A stretch of DNA of 64,000 nt from Forficula auricularia. Taxonomy: Eukaryota; Arthropoda; Insecta; Dermaptera; Forficulidae. The stretch lies in contig JALMQS010000153.1 of assembly GCA_024734495.1 (NCBI GenBank), forward strand, positions 14,226,299-14,290,298, read 5' to 3'. The notes under the pieces were generated by a model. It made no database searches, had not been told where the DNA came from, and saw only the letters and a program-made list of their open reading frames with translations. The position numbers and the translations under genes are program-made. This document shows, one piece after another, positions 1-12,100 of the stretch (positions are counted from its first letter, which is position 1; every line of letters starts with the position of its first letter).

Positions 1-468
1 TATTTTTATTTTATATTTATTTTTTATTTTTATCTTTATACCTGTTAAGCAAAAATCTTTAAATGCCACTTAAATTCTAGGTGTCTGTTCTAAAATTCTA
101 ATGTATAAGTTTAGTTTATTCGAATTTGAGATTTTTGTATGTAAGGATAAAACGGAGAAAAATATTCTATTCTAGTTTAAAAATACAGGGTTCCTATATA
201 TCTATATATGTATATATGTTATTTCTGTTTTATATTAATGAAATTGTTAATATAAAAAAAAAGAAAGAAAAATTGTGTTTTTTGTGAATGTGCCGGAATA
301 TTTTTGAAAATTGTATTCTGATGACTTCAATGGTAACACGAAGAAGTAATAAGAAAATTTAGACGAATGTGTGACATGACTATATGGTAGGTAAACTATT
401 GATACATGTTTGTTTTTGGAGCTGTTACTTTTGTAAATTTGTATCAAGAATGTTCTTGTAATTGTGGA

Positions 469-508
469 GGCCCTGAAGAAGTCGTCAAAGTCGACGAAAC
501 GTTGGTGG
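469..508 (+). ncRNA. Hammerhead-like ribozyme motif (ACGU family)
   Basis: CTGAAGA at 473-479, one extra A, a 4-bp stem II (GTCG/CGAC), GAAA at 496-499, then CGTT. Stem I is weak in this copy (GG/CC plus a wobble). The downstream sequence matches the element at 49.6 kb. Probably a decayed copy. Confidence 0.5.
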
Positions 509-779
509 ATTGATGAAAAAGTCACACTAAAAAACTTGTCCTTATTTTCCTAATATAAACTTTCAAATTAATAAAATAGAAAATAACTTTTTTATTTTAA
601 CTTTTTTCCATCACGCCTTGAGTTTGAGATCCCTTGGCCAATTTATTGAAATAAAATAGGGCCACCAAACACGGTGAATTTATTATTACCTACTATTATT
701 ATATACTATATATGTTTGTACATGGATTAATTTGTAACAACGCTTAGAGAAATTTCTCTAAAAAAATTACCCTCTTGCC

Positions 780-843
780 TAGAAATCGAACCACCGACGA
801 ACTCTTGAACTAAGGAGTACATCGGCTCTAGCCATTAGACCAA
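780..843 (-). repeat. tRNA-like SINE head
   Basis: On the minus strand an A-box-like TGGTCTAATGGCTAG is followed about 45 nt later by a B-box-like GGTTCGATT, the pol III promoter layout. No complete cloverleaf is seen, so this is read as a tRNA-derived fragment and not a working tRNA gene. Confidence 0.4.
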
Positions 844-1393
844 TGTATAACTTCTAGCTTATTTTATATCTTGATTTCTGTTGCTAAAGCTGTTCAAAAT
901 TTTTGAGTTTAATGCACTATGTGTCTCGGACATTATAACTATGTATGTTATTTTGAGCTCGAGTGAGGAAATGAAAACTACCAATTATTGATTTTAAAAT
1001 TAAAAAAACATTAAATATATATTAGTTCGGAGACAAATTTGAGAATATAATTGTCGAGACATCTGGATTTTTAAACTGACAGCTCCAATCGACACTGCAT
1101 TAACCAGGCAGAAACTGAGAAATATATTTGCAGTTTTGGACTCTCGAATTTTGGAAATAGGAAAGACTCAATTCCATTTTAAGGTTAAGAAGCATTAAAT
1201 ATATATTGATAATTTATTCCTCCCCTTCGCCACTCAAAAATTAAGGGAACGATGTTGCTTTTCGAGTGGTTTGAGTATACATTTAGGTGTGGTTTTAAGA
1301 GGGAATAAAATTTCTGGATCGAGACGCTGCCCGCCAGGGCACCAGTCGGAGGGCCGAGCTTGAGGGCGTGCCGAAGGCACGCAGGAAAAGCTC

Positions 1394-1493
1394 NNNNNNN
1401 NNNNNNNNNNNNNNNNNNNNNNNNNNNNNNNNNNNNNNNNNNNNNNNNNNNNNNNNNNNNNNNNNNNNNNNNNNNNNNNNNNNNNNNNNNNNN
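1394..1493. other. Assembly gap (100 N)
   Basis: Exactly 100 unknown bases, a usual scaffold-gap placeholder. The left flank ends in a GC-rich hairpin-like stretch unlike its AT-rich surroundings, which may explain the break. Confidence 0.98.
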
Positions 1494-2021
1494 ATCATGT
1501 ATTTTAATTTGATTAATAAGTTATTGTAGGGAAATAAGGACAAACCTATTTTTGAAATTTAATATCTCCGGAACTGTATTGTTCATAAATTTTGTTTTGC
1601 CACCAATCGATACAGAAGTATTTAAATAATAATCTGTATAAATTTCAAAAAAAATCCTAAGGAAACGCATTTGGCGAAACAACTACTACCTTAAGCTTCT
1701 AAAAATGCAATAAATCAGATAAAAATCCTCATATGGGAGAATTTCTCTTATTCTACACGAGGAGGTCTACTTATGAGATATGACACTGATATAGTTTGCA
1801 AATACACGAATGACTACTTTATTAATTCAACTTGATTTAGCTAGGCTGATTTTTATATCATTACTTTTTGTTAAAATTATTTTTTTAAATGAAAAATACA
1901 AGCTTTCAAAAACTCCAAATATATGTATATGTTGGCATACTCACCCAATCCTTCTTCTGTCAGGCTGTACTCTGTGAAAACGTAATTTAGAGATCACTTT
2001 TTTATTTTGGTTTGTTTTAGA

Positions 2022-2111
2022 TTCTTAATTATCACACCTGACAAAAAACAAATGTACCAGGCCGAGGCCCGTTACGTCACACACAAAGTGGAGATCTACT
2101 TAACAAATTGA
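2022..2111 (+). other. Open stretch ending in TGA just upstream of the first ATG
   Basis: A good acceptor (TTTGTTTTAG) ends at 2021. From there one frame is open to a TGA at 2109-2111, with an ATG at 2052, and this frame is the same as that of the ATG at 2118. It is either a short upstream ORF in the 5' leader or the end of an upstream coding part cut by a stop. The gene could therefore start further upstream if the TGA is an error. Confidence 0.45.
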
Positions 2112-2117
2112 AAAGAC

Positions 2118-3118
2118 ATGGAAAAAGAACAGTCTATGAGTAGCATCGAGGCTCAAAGGCTGAGTAAAGAAGACAGGTCTCGGGCTGCTAAACGCCACGC
2201 CACTGAAAAGCTAATAATTCTAGAAACGGAGACTGAAATAGATTTAGAAGTTCGTCGTGTTAAACGCAATGAGTACATGCGAAAATATTATCTTTCCAAA
2301 AAGAGAGGTGAAATCCCCAAAGAGGTTCCCAAAAAGAAAGATCAAAGTGAAATCCAGAAAAAAAATGAGCCTATTAAGCCTAACAGACGTTCACGGGTTA
2401 GAAAGTTAAAACAACCAGAGACTGAGGAAGAAGCCAAAATACGACGTGCAAAACAAAATCACTACAAACAGGTTTATTTACAAAAAAAGAAACTAGAGGC
2501 TCAAATAGCCCAAATTCAAATAGAATGCCAGAAGAGGGCAGCCCAAGAAGCTGAAGAAAATGAAAGAATCCAAAAGCAAAAGGGAAAAGAAGAAGCTGAA
2601 TTACAACGACCCAAGAAACGTGCTTATAATCGAAAAAATAAAACTAATAAAGGTACCGAAGAAGCTCCTACCAAAGAGTCTCAAAAGAAAAAAGAATATT
2701 ATAATAAAAAGAAATCCGAGTCACAAAAAGCACTCCAATTGCGTCGTATTGAATGGAATCAAAAAAACACTTTTATCTTGAAAGAAAGAAACTTGAGCTT
2801 CAGGAGGCTGAATATATGAAGAAAAAGCAACAAGAGGTGGAAGAAGAGGAAGTCGAAAAGCGCCGGATCCGGATGGCTGAACGGAATCGAATTTATAATC
2901 TCAGAAGGCAGGAGGCTGAAGAAGCCCAAAAGTTGGGCGTCAAAAACATCAAACGCAAATATCGTAGTAGAAAGAGGAAGCCAGGGGAAACGACTGAAGT
3001 AATGGCCCATCGTAATCAGCAAACGACCAGAGGGAGGGGTTCTGGAAATTCTCCCCGCAGACGAGTTGGTCGTCCAAGGGTGTTGCAGCAAACACAGACT
3101 CAAGAGGAACCACTAGAT
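2118..3118 (+). CDS. Exon 1 of the basic nuclear-type gene, with a frameshift
   Basis: The ATG at 2118 opens a frame very rich in Lys, Arg, Glu and Gln. It carries repeated blocks such as IRRAKQNHYKQVYLQKKK. The frame stops at 2817-2819, but a one-base shift at the seven-A run 2761-2767 restores the same repeat pattern in the next frame, which runs on to an AT-hook-like VGRPRV and a consensus donor GTAAGT at 3119. Coiled-coil-like composition predominates. The shift is a real mutation or a homopolymer error. The shifted frame ends in phase 0. Confidence 0.7.
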
Positions 3119-6100
3119 GTAAGTTATTTATTATGAACATTTATTATTATTAAACTTTAGTAATTAACTAATTAGGGTCTGAACTTTCTTGGAACCATGT
3201 CTCAACCACTACTAAATCCGCAGCGAGCAAGCTTGGTCTCCTATTTAGGTCTAAACGCTATTATACTCCCAGTCAACTTCTTACACTGTATAAGGCTCAA
3301 ATTCGTCCCTGTCTCGAATATGGCTCTCATCTGTGGAGAGGGTCCTCCAAGCATTCTCTTGCCACATTGGATGCAATTCAGAAACGAGCAATTAAACTAA
3401 TAGGAGACCCGACCCTAACTAACCCACTCGACTCCCTGGCTCACCGAAGAACCGTTTCTGCCCTTTCCCTGTACTACAGATACTATCATGGTGTCTGTTC
3501 AGTAGAGCTGAAATCAATTATCCCCCCTAAAGCCCTCTTTGCTAGAAACACGCGGTTTTCGAAAGCTCAGCACCCCTTCGCTGTTAAATTGGATAAAAGC
3601 CGAACCAACGCTTTCGCCAACTCTTTTATCCCTATGACCTCATGAGACTGGAACTCACTTCCCTCCACCGTCTCCCCCTCAACTTATAACCTTCAGTTGT
3701 TTAAGACCCGCATCCACAGATACCTTCAACTCCTACCCAGCCCATAAAATCCCATCTTCTTCTTCTTTTCACGATGGAGGGGCCAACCCAGGCCTTTAGG
3801 GGATGCACCTTTTTGGTGTATCTCCTTCTCTCATCAATATCATTATAAAAAAAAACTTTATTTGTTCATTTTCATTTTTATCCAATGATTTTAAAAAATG
3901 TTTCACCAAGTACCAACACCAAATTCATTAAAAACTATTTTATCTAATGGTCCAGGGCAAGTTACGATTTTAACAGAAAAGTAAACGGTAAAGATTTTAT
4001 TGCTGGAATACCTTTATTGGTACTCCAATAGTGCCTACCCTAAGTTTTCCCCCCAATTCTGTGTTGTGGAAATTTTTCTACGCCCCTCAAAATGAGAAAA
4101 TTTCGGAGTTTTTTCAGTTTTTCTTGAATAACTCTAAAACGGCTTATCAAATCAAAAAGATATATATTAGATAAATTAAAGCTCTTTAAATTCCGAGTAA
4201 AATGAAAACAATTTCATTCATTTAGGTCGCAGATAAAACTATATTAAAGCTCTTTAAATTGCGAGTAAAATGATAACCATTTCATCTTTTTAGGTTCAGT
4301 AAAACTTCGACATCTTTCACGTATTAATTCAGCAGTGTGAAATCATCTTTACTGTATTATTTAATCCGGGATTTTCGCTAAACTTAGTTATTTCAATTAA
4401 TAAAGTCAGGTGTGTAGTTTCACAGTGAATGAAAATAAAAATGTATAAACCTCTTTGAGTTTTATTACATTCACTGTGAAGCTACACGCCCTGCTTGCTT
4501 TATGTGGTTAATATCATGTTTCACCTAACCACCACTTTCCCTACTCACTAACCACCACTTTCCCTTTCACCTAACCACCACTTTCCCTAAGTAAAATTAG
4601 TTATTTCACTCACCAACTTTACCGGATTTGCGAGAGTTTACTATTTGAATTTATGCGAGCTACAATTTTTTACATGCTACGTGATGGTTAGAATAATTAT
4701 GCAACAAATAATCATTATTAATAGGCTCTTAAGTGGGAGATAAATTTAAAAACCTAATTTATCGATCGGAGAATTCACCACTGCTCGAAGCCCCTAAAAC
4801 TTAGTGAATTGGATATTGGATTGTATCTTAAGCTTTCTGAAGATTTGGCTCAGTGATCCCGGCTTCTTTCCTTCTACTCCTGTTCTTTTCACGATGGAGG
4901 CGGGACCATCTCATACAGGCCTTTAGGGGATGCACCTTCTGGTGTATCTCCTTCTCACATCATTATCATTAAAAAAAATAATCATTATTAATAGGCTACT
5001 GCTGACCAGGAAATCGACGTATCTTGTTTATAAATGCAAATTTAAAAAAGACGTCATGAAACAGAAACCAAAAAATTTATTTATTTCTTACACTTTTATT
5101 TATTTCTAGCTAATTTATTATCTTTTTTTTTTTTTTTTTTTAGATCAAAACCTCCGATACCTCTGAATATTGATCCAGCCATTTTGAATCGTTTCCAAGA
5201 GTTTTCTAATTATGAAGATCCTCAGTCTGACGATGAAGATTTTAATTTTAGTATCTCAAATGTAAATGAAGAGTCACCTACTGATAAGCGACCCTACTGA
5301 ATTATCTGTTTGTGATTTATTTGATAAATATACCTATATATTTAGCGGACCGAGCATTGTGTTGGTTAAAAGCGATATATTAATATTATTTTAAATTTTA
5401 AGTGCAATCAAATTGAAATAAAAATTTGTGCTTAGCAATAAATACTGATGATGTCAGTAGTAATTATTTCCCAATACAAATTATTGACATTAATTCAAAG
5501 AATTCAATAAGCTGTCGAGTTGATTAAATTCAATTTTCGTGCTTAAATTGGTTAAGCCAATTAGTTGAGTTGAAATCAAACCATTTAGTTAAATATATTA
5601 AAAATGCCCGCAATTGAATTAGCGATTAAAATATTTATAGTACATTTCGTACTATATTATTTTTCTATAATAAATAGTACAATTAGTAATGAAGCTGTTG
5701 AAGATTTTATTTTTGTGATTAATTTGGTTAAAATTTGAATTTTTATTTAGATCACTCATAATTAATTATAATTATTTATTGAACACGAACAAATAATACA
5801 ATATAACTGCATGGTATAATTGGCTAAAATATAGTAAAATACTATATACAGGTCGCAACCCTGATCTGCACTCAATGTATTGAGTTTGCAAATATTGTAA
5901 GAACCAATTATTATTTTATTTATTTGGTTTCGTATTGATTTTCTTACATTTTATGCTCATTACAGCTCATTAGAACTGAAGATGGCATTATATAATTAAA
6001 ACCGAAACTGTTTTTTACAATTAGGAGTTTTAATTCGACAGAGGCTTGCTTTACTGCCGCTGAATTCCTCTCTTTCCTAATTTATTAATAAAATGAGTTT

Positions 6101-9100
6101 TCTCTAAGCTAAGACCATCGATGTGAGCAGCCGGGGTGCACAGTCGCAATGAAATATCATAAATAGATTAGACATTCTTATAAAATATTTTCAATTTATT
6201 CTATTTTGTTAATTTTTCTTCATTTAGATGATTGTTTGTAAAGAAGAACTTGATGAGTCAAGCATAGAGGTTGAACTATCTTCTGAAACAAATCGGATGG
6301 ACCCTCTTCTAAATGACTATGAAATCTGGCCCTACAGTATTACTCCGCCGCCAATAAAAACAGTGAGGAAAAACACATTACTTTTTTGAATTTTTCTACA
6401 TTCTACAGAGTGATATTTAAGGACGTTCCCTAATATAGATCAGATGCAGTTCGCTCTTTCCCCTACTCGCACATGCGTAGAAAGGCAAAAATATTTTTAC
6501 TGCGTCCTTTCTCGGATCTGGCAACATTGCATTCTTACCGACTCTAAAAGACAAAGAATAAAAAAAAAACACTTCATGAAACAGCTCAATGCCAAATTCC
6601 AAATGAGAACTGTATAGTTAGGTTGAGAGAATTGGCTAAAAATCTCAAATGCACCAGTTGCAGAAGTTTTTTAGGTATGGAAAAATTGAGTTATTTTAGT
6701 GTGACGTTGCCAAGTCGTCATCTCTCACTTGCCATGCTATGAGAGAAAAAATGAAAGTCATCAAAAGAACCTAACTTTTAACATTTTTCATACAAAACGA
6801 ATACCGCTTGATACAATTATTTTAACAGAAAAATATTTGTTATATCTTCAGTTAATGATTCTCTGTTTTTCAATATAATTTCAAGAAAATTACGATTGTT
6901 ATTTAATGAAACAGTCGCTTTAACATCAATTGGGATAGGGTTCGCGTGTTAAATATGCAAATTTCAATGGTCAATATTTACAAATTTAGTGCCGCAAGGA
7001 CTATTTGAAAAAGATTTCTACTTATAAAGGACACTTATAAATATGTGTATTCAAAGCTTTAAAAGGATTGCAAGAAAATCGATTTATTAGGGAACGTCCT
7101 TAAGAAGATGGAAAAAATTTATTCAACTATATTTTTTTTTTTGTTTTTAGTAAATATAATACTAATCTTTACCTTTTGTTTTACAGGAGCCCGATTCCGC
7201 AAACTTAAAGCCCCTAGTCACTCAGTTTAGCCCTGAAATGTTTCCAGCTAGCAGTGCTGCATTAACAGAATCTCCTAGTAATTTTACTAGAACTAGAATT
7301 AAAAAGGAACTACTAGATACAACTACAAAGAATAATAATAGATCTGCCATTTTAACAAGTAATTCGGATATCCAGGCTAACACACAAGAATCTTCAATCA
7401 AGGTGAGTGGAAAAACAAAAAACATTTTGCTTTTGTCCATATGAGAAACAAATTAAAATTGATTTTAAATTGAGCCGTTTATTTCGAAAGTAGCTTAAGT
7501 CCACTTTGCAAATTTTCAAACTGATATATACTATGTATATTATATGGTATAATTTTATTCTTAATAATAACTAGCTGAAGTACCTGGCGTTGCTTGGGCT
7601 AAACAAATAGTTTTTTTTTTATGTTTAGTTATTTTAGTCCAGTCAAATTGTGTTTTTATCAAGAAATTTTTGGGGTAGATTTATAGATATCCACATTTTC
7701 CATGACACTTCTAAGGATTCGGATCATATCCTGTCATGGAAAATTCTGGATAACTATAAATCTAAGACTTTTATCAAAAAGGTGGCACAAGTAAACGTTC
7801 AAGTCAACAAAATTTTCTAGAGAGGAGGAATGAGCGGTTTTCATTTTATAAAGGAAAAATTGCGATTTTTTGCAAAAAACTTCAACCTCATTTGAAATTT
7901 CACATTTTTTGCATTTTCTACAATGTTGCTTCACGAAATTTTGATGGGAGACGAGGGGTGAACCGCGGACTAATATCGTGTACCCCTACTTTCATTTCCA
8001 AGTAGAAGTCAATAGATAAAGGAGCATTATCTAATGAATTTCAAAATAATTCCACATAATTCCAAAAGACGGTCTACACCTAATTCCAATCGTGGTTCAC
8101 CCCTCGGCGGGAGACCTCAGATTTGGATTCAGCTCCCCAAAAAACATATATATGCAAAAAATCAGAACTACCCCAAAACTTTCCCCACATTTGAGCACAA
8201 TTTGACTAGACTATTTATGTACATATAAAATATGAAGATGAATAAGAAAAAATATTTAACTAAGTAGGAAATTAATAAAAAAAAAATCATATCCTTGTAA
8301 AGCCTTGTCGTAAACAATATGTCTTGTTTTGCCATCTTTAGATAATAAATATATAAGTACTATATATAAATATATATATTTTTTTTTTTAGAGGTAGTAG
8401 GTTAATAAAATTGATATATAAAAACGATTGAAGTTTTTGGAGACGGACTGGTAAGTGAATTGAATGGATTTTGTTGAGGCAGTCCAAGGATTAAAAAAGA
8501 GAGAAAATTATATTCATCTTTTTATTCAAAGCCGACGTTTCGGAGGTTTCTTCCCATCTTATTCAGGCTTTTGAAAGGTCGGTGAAGGGTATACAACGTG
8601 ACACTCCTTTCTATCTTCTCTCTCAGTGGCAGTAACAATATTCTACAATATTTCATTATCAGCAGAATTTAGCGTAGTGTAGTCCGAAATGTCGACTTTG
8701 AATAAAAAGATAGATATAATTTTCTCTCTTTTTGAAACTTGGACTGCCTCATAAAAAAACATTTAATATATAAAATGTTGTGTCATTTTAAAACCTATAT
8801 TATAATTAAATTCCATATAACTATATTACTATTCCATATAACTATGGCCTCCAGAGACTGGAACTCGCTCCCTGCCACCTTCTTTCCCGCGACTTATAAC
8901 ATTCAGCTATTTAAGACCCGTATCCACGAATGCCTTCGACCTCCTGCCCAGCCCATAAAATTATTCTTCCTCTTTTCACGATGGAAGGGGCCAACCCAGG
9001 CCTTTAGGGGTTGCACCTTTTTGGTATAACTCCTCTCATCATTTTCATAAAAAAAAAAAAAAATTATCCTATACTACTAAAGAGGCGACTGTGGGTCAGT

Positions 9101-12100
9101 GAGTAGAGTGCTGGCTCGCTGACTCGAAGATCGCTGGTTCGAGACCGAGTCTCGGCAGATAGATATTTGCAGTCGCCTCCTCTTGGAAAGTAATGGCAAC
9201 CTACCAAGAGTATAATTGCCTAGTAACCTCTCCAAATTAGCCGTTCGGAACCGGCGTTAAAAAGTAGGTCCCGTATATCTGTGTAAAAACAACTAAACAC
9301 ACTCAGCACAGGTATATGTGGAGAGGAGCCGACACCCGTTTCGGGTATGGCACTCGAAGAAGAAGATACTACTAAAACGCATTTGTGCCTGCTTCTGTAC
9401 CTATGTCCGTCCCCCAGGGGGTGGGAGGTGGGGTCCAGGGTGGATCCAGGGGTGGGGGTTGGCAGGTACTAAAGGTTATTTCTTTCTTTTTTTTTTTATA
9501 ATGATACTGATACAAGAAGAAGTTGCACCAAGAAGGTACAACCTCTGTAGTCCGTGGTGGACCCTTGTAACGTGAAGATAAGGGGAGATTTAGTGATTGG
9601 GTAGCAGTCGAAGGTATCTGTGGATGCTGGTCTTGAAGGATTGAAGGTTATAAGTTGCTGGAAAGAAGTCGGGGGAAGAGAGTTCCAGTCTCTAGTTGTC
9701 ATAGGGATAAATGAATTGGCGAATGTGTTTGTTCGATTAGTATCCAGTTTAAGCGCTGTGTCTGTACCTATATCCAGGGGGCTACTAAAGGGCATTTGTG
9801 GTTGTATATATACCTATGTTTGTCCGTCCCCCAGGGTGAAGGTTGGGGTCCAAGGCTAGGGAGTCCAAGGGGTAGGTTTACTAGAGTGGAGGGTGATCAG
9901 AAGTGTGGCATAAGTTCCGGAGTTTGGGAGAGAGTTGGTGGGATGGGGAATGGTTGGAGATGGAGGAGAGGGAGTGTTCAAGTTACCGGGGTCCACTGGC
10001 CGAAGCCTCTTGGTTAGCAAGAGGCCCGTGGGCATTGCAGCTAGTAATTTATAATAAATCAACCTATATTATAATTCCTGACATATTTTTATAATTAAAA
10101 TTATCTAGTAATAGTACCAATACCAGAATAATACGATGCGATCTGCATAATATTCTTTGAAAATTAAATAATTTCTGTTTTTATAATGCAATATTGTTTT
10201 ATTCATTTTAAAAATTGTAATATTTATTTTAAAGGACTGTCTTGATGCGAGCTAGACAATTTAGAATATATGTTTACATGTGCAAGGCAGATGTTTACGC
10301 AATTGGAGCCTTTGTTACGCAAGGAGAAAGGGCCGAAAAGGTCTCCGGGGACATAACAAAGGGTCAAAAAATAAAAGATTGGAAATTTGATGTTGCCGAG
10401 TAATTTACAAAGGGGTAAAGGGCTAAGAAATATAAATTGACAAGTTTAAATAAAGAAAAGGGAGCTAAGAAATATAAATAATCAATTTTTAAAAACACTT
10501 TTTATAAATATCTCAAGAACAGAAGTCAAGGGTTAAATTGGGGCTTTTGAAGAAATAACAGTGAATCCGAATTTCGTTTACCAAATGTCTTAAGGTAGTT
10601 GTATCACCATATGGGTTTTCTTAGGATTGTTTTGAAATTTTGACAGATTATTATTTAAATACTTCTGCATTGATTGGTGTCAAAACGAAATTTATGAACA
10701 ATATAGTTTCAGAGATATTAAATTCCAAAGATAGAATTTTTCAGACTCTTAGGGCCGGTTGCATGACGCAAAGTAAATGCTAACCAAGGTAGATGGTAAA
10801 TGGAGGGGCTGGGATGGCCAATCGAGATGACAGGCACTGAATGTTCCTGTCATCTGAGGTTTGATCTAATCATACTTAGCATTTACTGCATCAGCAACAG
10901 CCAATTGCACTACACGGGATATCGGAAAGTTTATATACATATATAATTATAATTAAGAAACACTTCTTACCATTGTTATAAAATACTAAACCAACATTAA
11001 ACAATAACTAATATAGTACATGTTTTAAGAAAATTTTAATTCATAGTTACAACACAGTTTCTGAGAAAATAATTAATAAATAAATAAAAATTTACACTAA
11101 AAACAAGCTGGCAACAATGTATATATTTAACCTAAAAAGTGGATTAACTTTAGTACTTGTTTTGACTTTTTTTCGCCTCAGCCATTGTCGTAACAGCTTT
11201 TAATTGTTTATTGAGAACTTTTTATTTGATAAATCTCCCTTTATAATGTATTTTATCAGTCAATTCTATGATAAAAATATTCAAACTCCGACATTGTTGA
11301 GCACGGGATTTGGCTAGTAGTGGTACATAAACAGCAAAAAGTTTTGGGCTTATGAATCCTTATTGTCTGTTCTATAATACTCTATTATTAACTTTTTGCT
11401 AGTATTGTCTCGAAACCTTAATGACAGAGGAAAAAACCATTGGACCCTCAAAATGATAGTCCCTCTCGCACTTGGCTGAATGTTTTTAATATATATTAAA
11501 AAAAAATCTAATTGTTTTATTTTTTGTTTGAACAGATAGTCTCGGTGCATTCAGCTGCCACGCAATCACCCTTGCCATTCACCTGGCACATGAACAATGA
11601 TGAATCCATAGAGTCGACATCGAATCCACTTGATGACGAGCTTACAGAAATATTTAACGAAAAAAAGTCGGTTACGCTCTTTGGCTGCGCTGTGCCATTA
11701 GGCGCTAACAGTGGCTACACAAATCAAGATCTTGAAAATAAACCATTTTCACAGAACATCGATAGCACACTGACTTCAAATAATAATGTTCCTGCTAGTG
11801 ATAAGAAAATTAAGGTGAAGAAAATATTTTCTTATATTCTTATATTATTTCTGTAATTTAAATTAAATTAAGAATCCTGTGGCAATTCTACGGTTTCCAT
11901 GGCGTCACGATCTGACGATGGATTCTTATAGAACTCACTATAATAAGACGAAAATGAACAATACAATTTTTCAGATTTCGCTTAGTTTTCGAGATTTTTA
12001 AAACTACGAATAAAGAAAAAAATTGTAGTTTTAAAATTCGATATCTCGAAAAATAGTATTCTTCATTTTCCTATTATTTTGGTGAGTTCTATCGAATCCA

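Larger units (their letters stand above)
1..2021. other. Upstream repeat-rich DNA without a clear gene
   Basis: No convincing coding exon is visible. The stretch holds a hammerhead-like motif near 471-508, a tRNA-like SINE head on the minus strand near 780-843, an assembly gap, and a repeat at 1548-1695 that recurs inverted at 10574-10735. Sequence at 510-590 is shared with the foldback element at 49560-50490. Confidence 0.7.
9067..10044 (+). mobile_element. Non-autonomous Helitron with nested SINE and LINE
   Basis: Starts TCCTATACTACTAAAG after an A and ends with a hairpin (GCCC/GGGC), TTGCAG and CTAG before a T. These are the 5' TC and 3' hairpin-CTRR ends of Helitrons, inserted between A and T. 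The interior is rich in CCCCAGGGGG-like tracts. It is split by a SINE (9082-9365) and an antisense LINE tail (9485-9765). Related copies lie at 15654 and 21149-21491. Confidence 0.75.

Noticed and set aside
1295..1543. ORF crossing the N gap on the minus strand
   Set aside because: Most of it is unknown bases; no real coding evidence.
2109..2111. TGA read as selenocysteine
   Set aside because: No evidence for a SECIS element and no selenoprotein motif.
2759..3140. Minus-strand ORFs opposite the basic exon 1
   Set aside because: Shadow frames of a Lys-rich exon (Phe/Leu-rich on the other strand).
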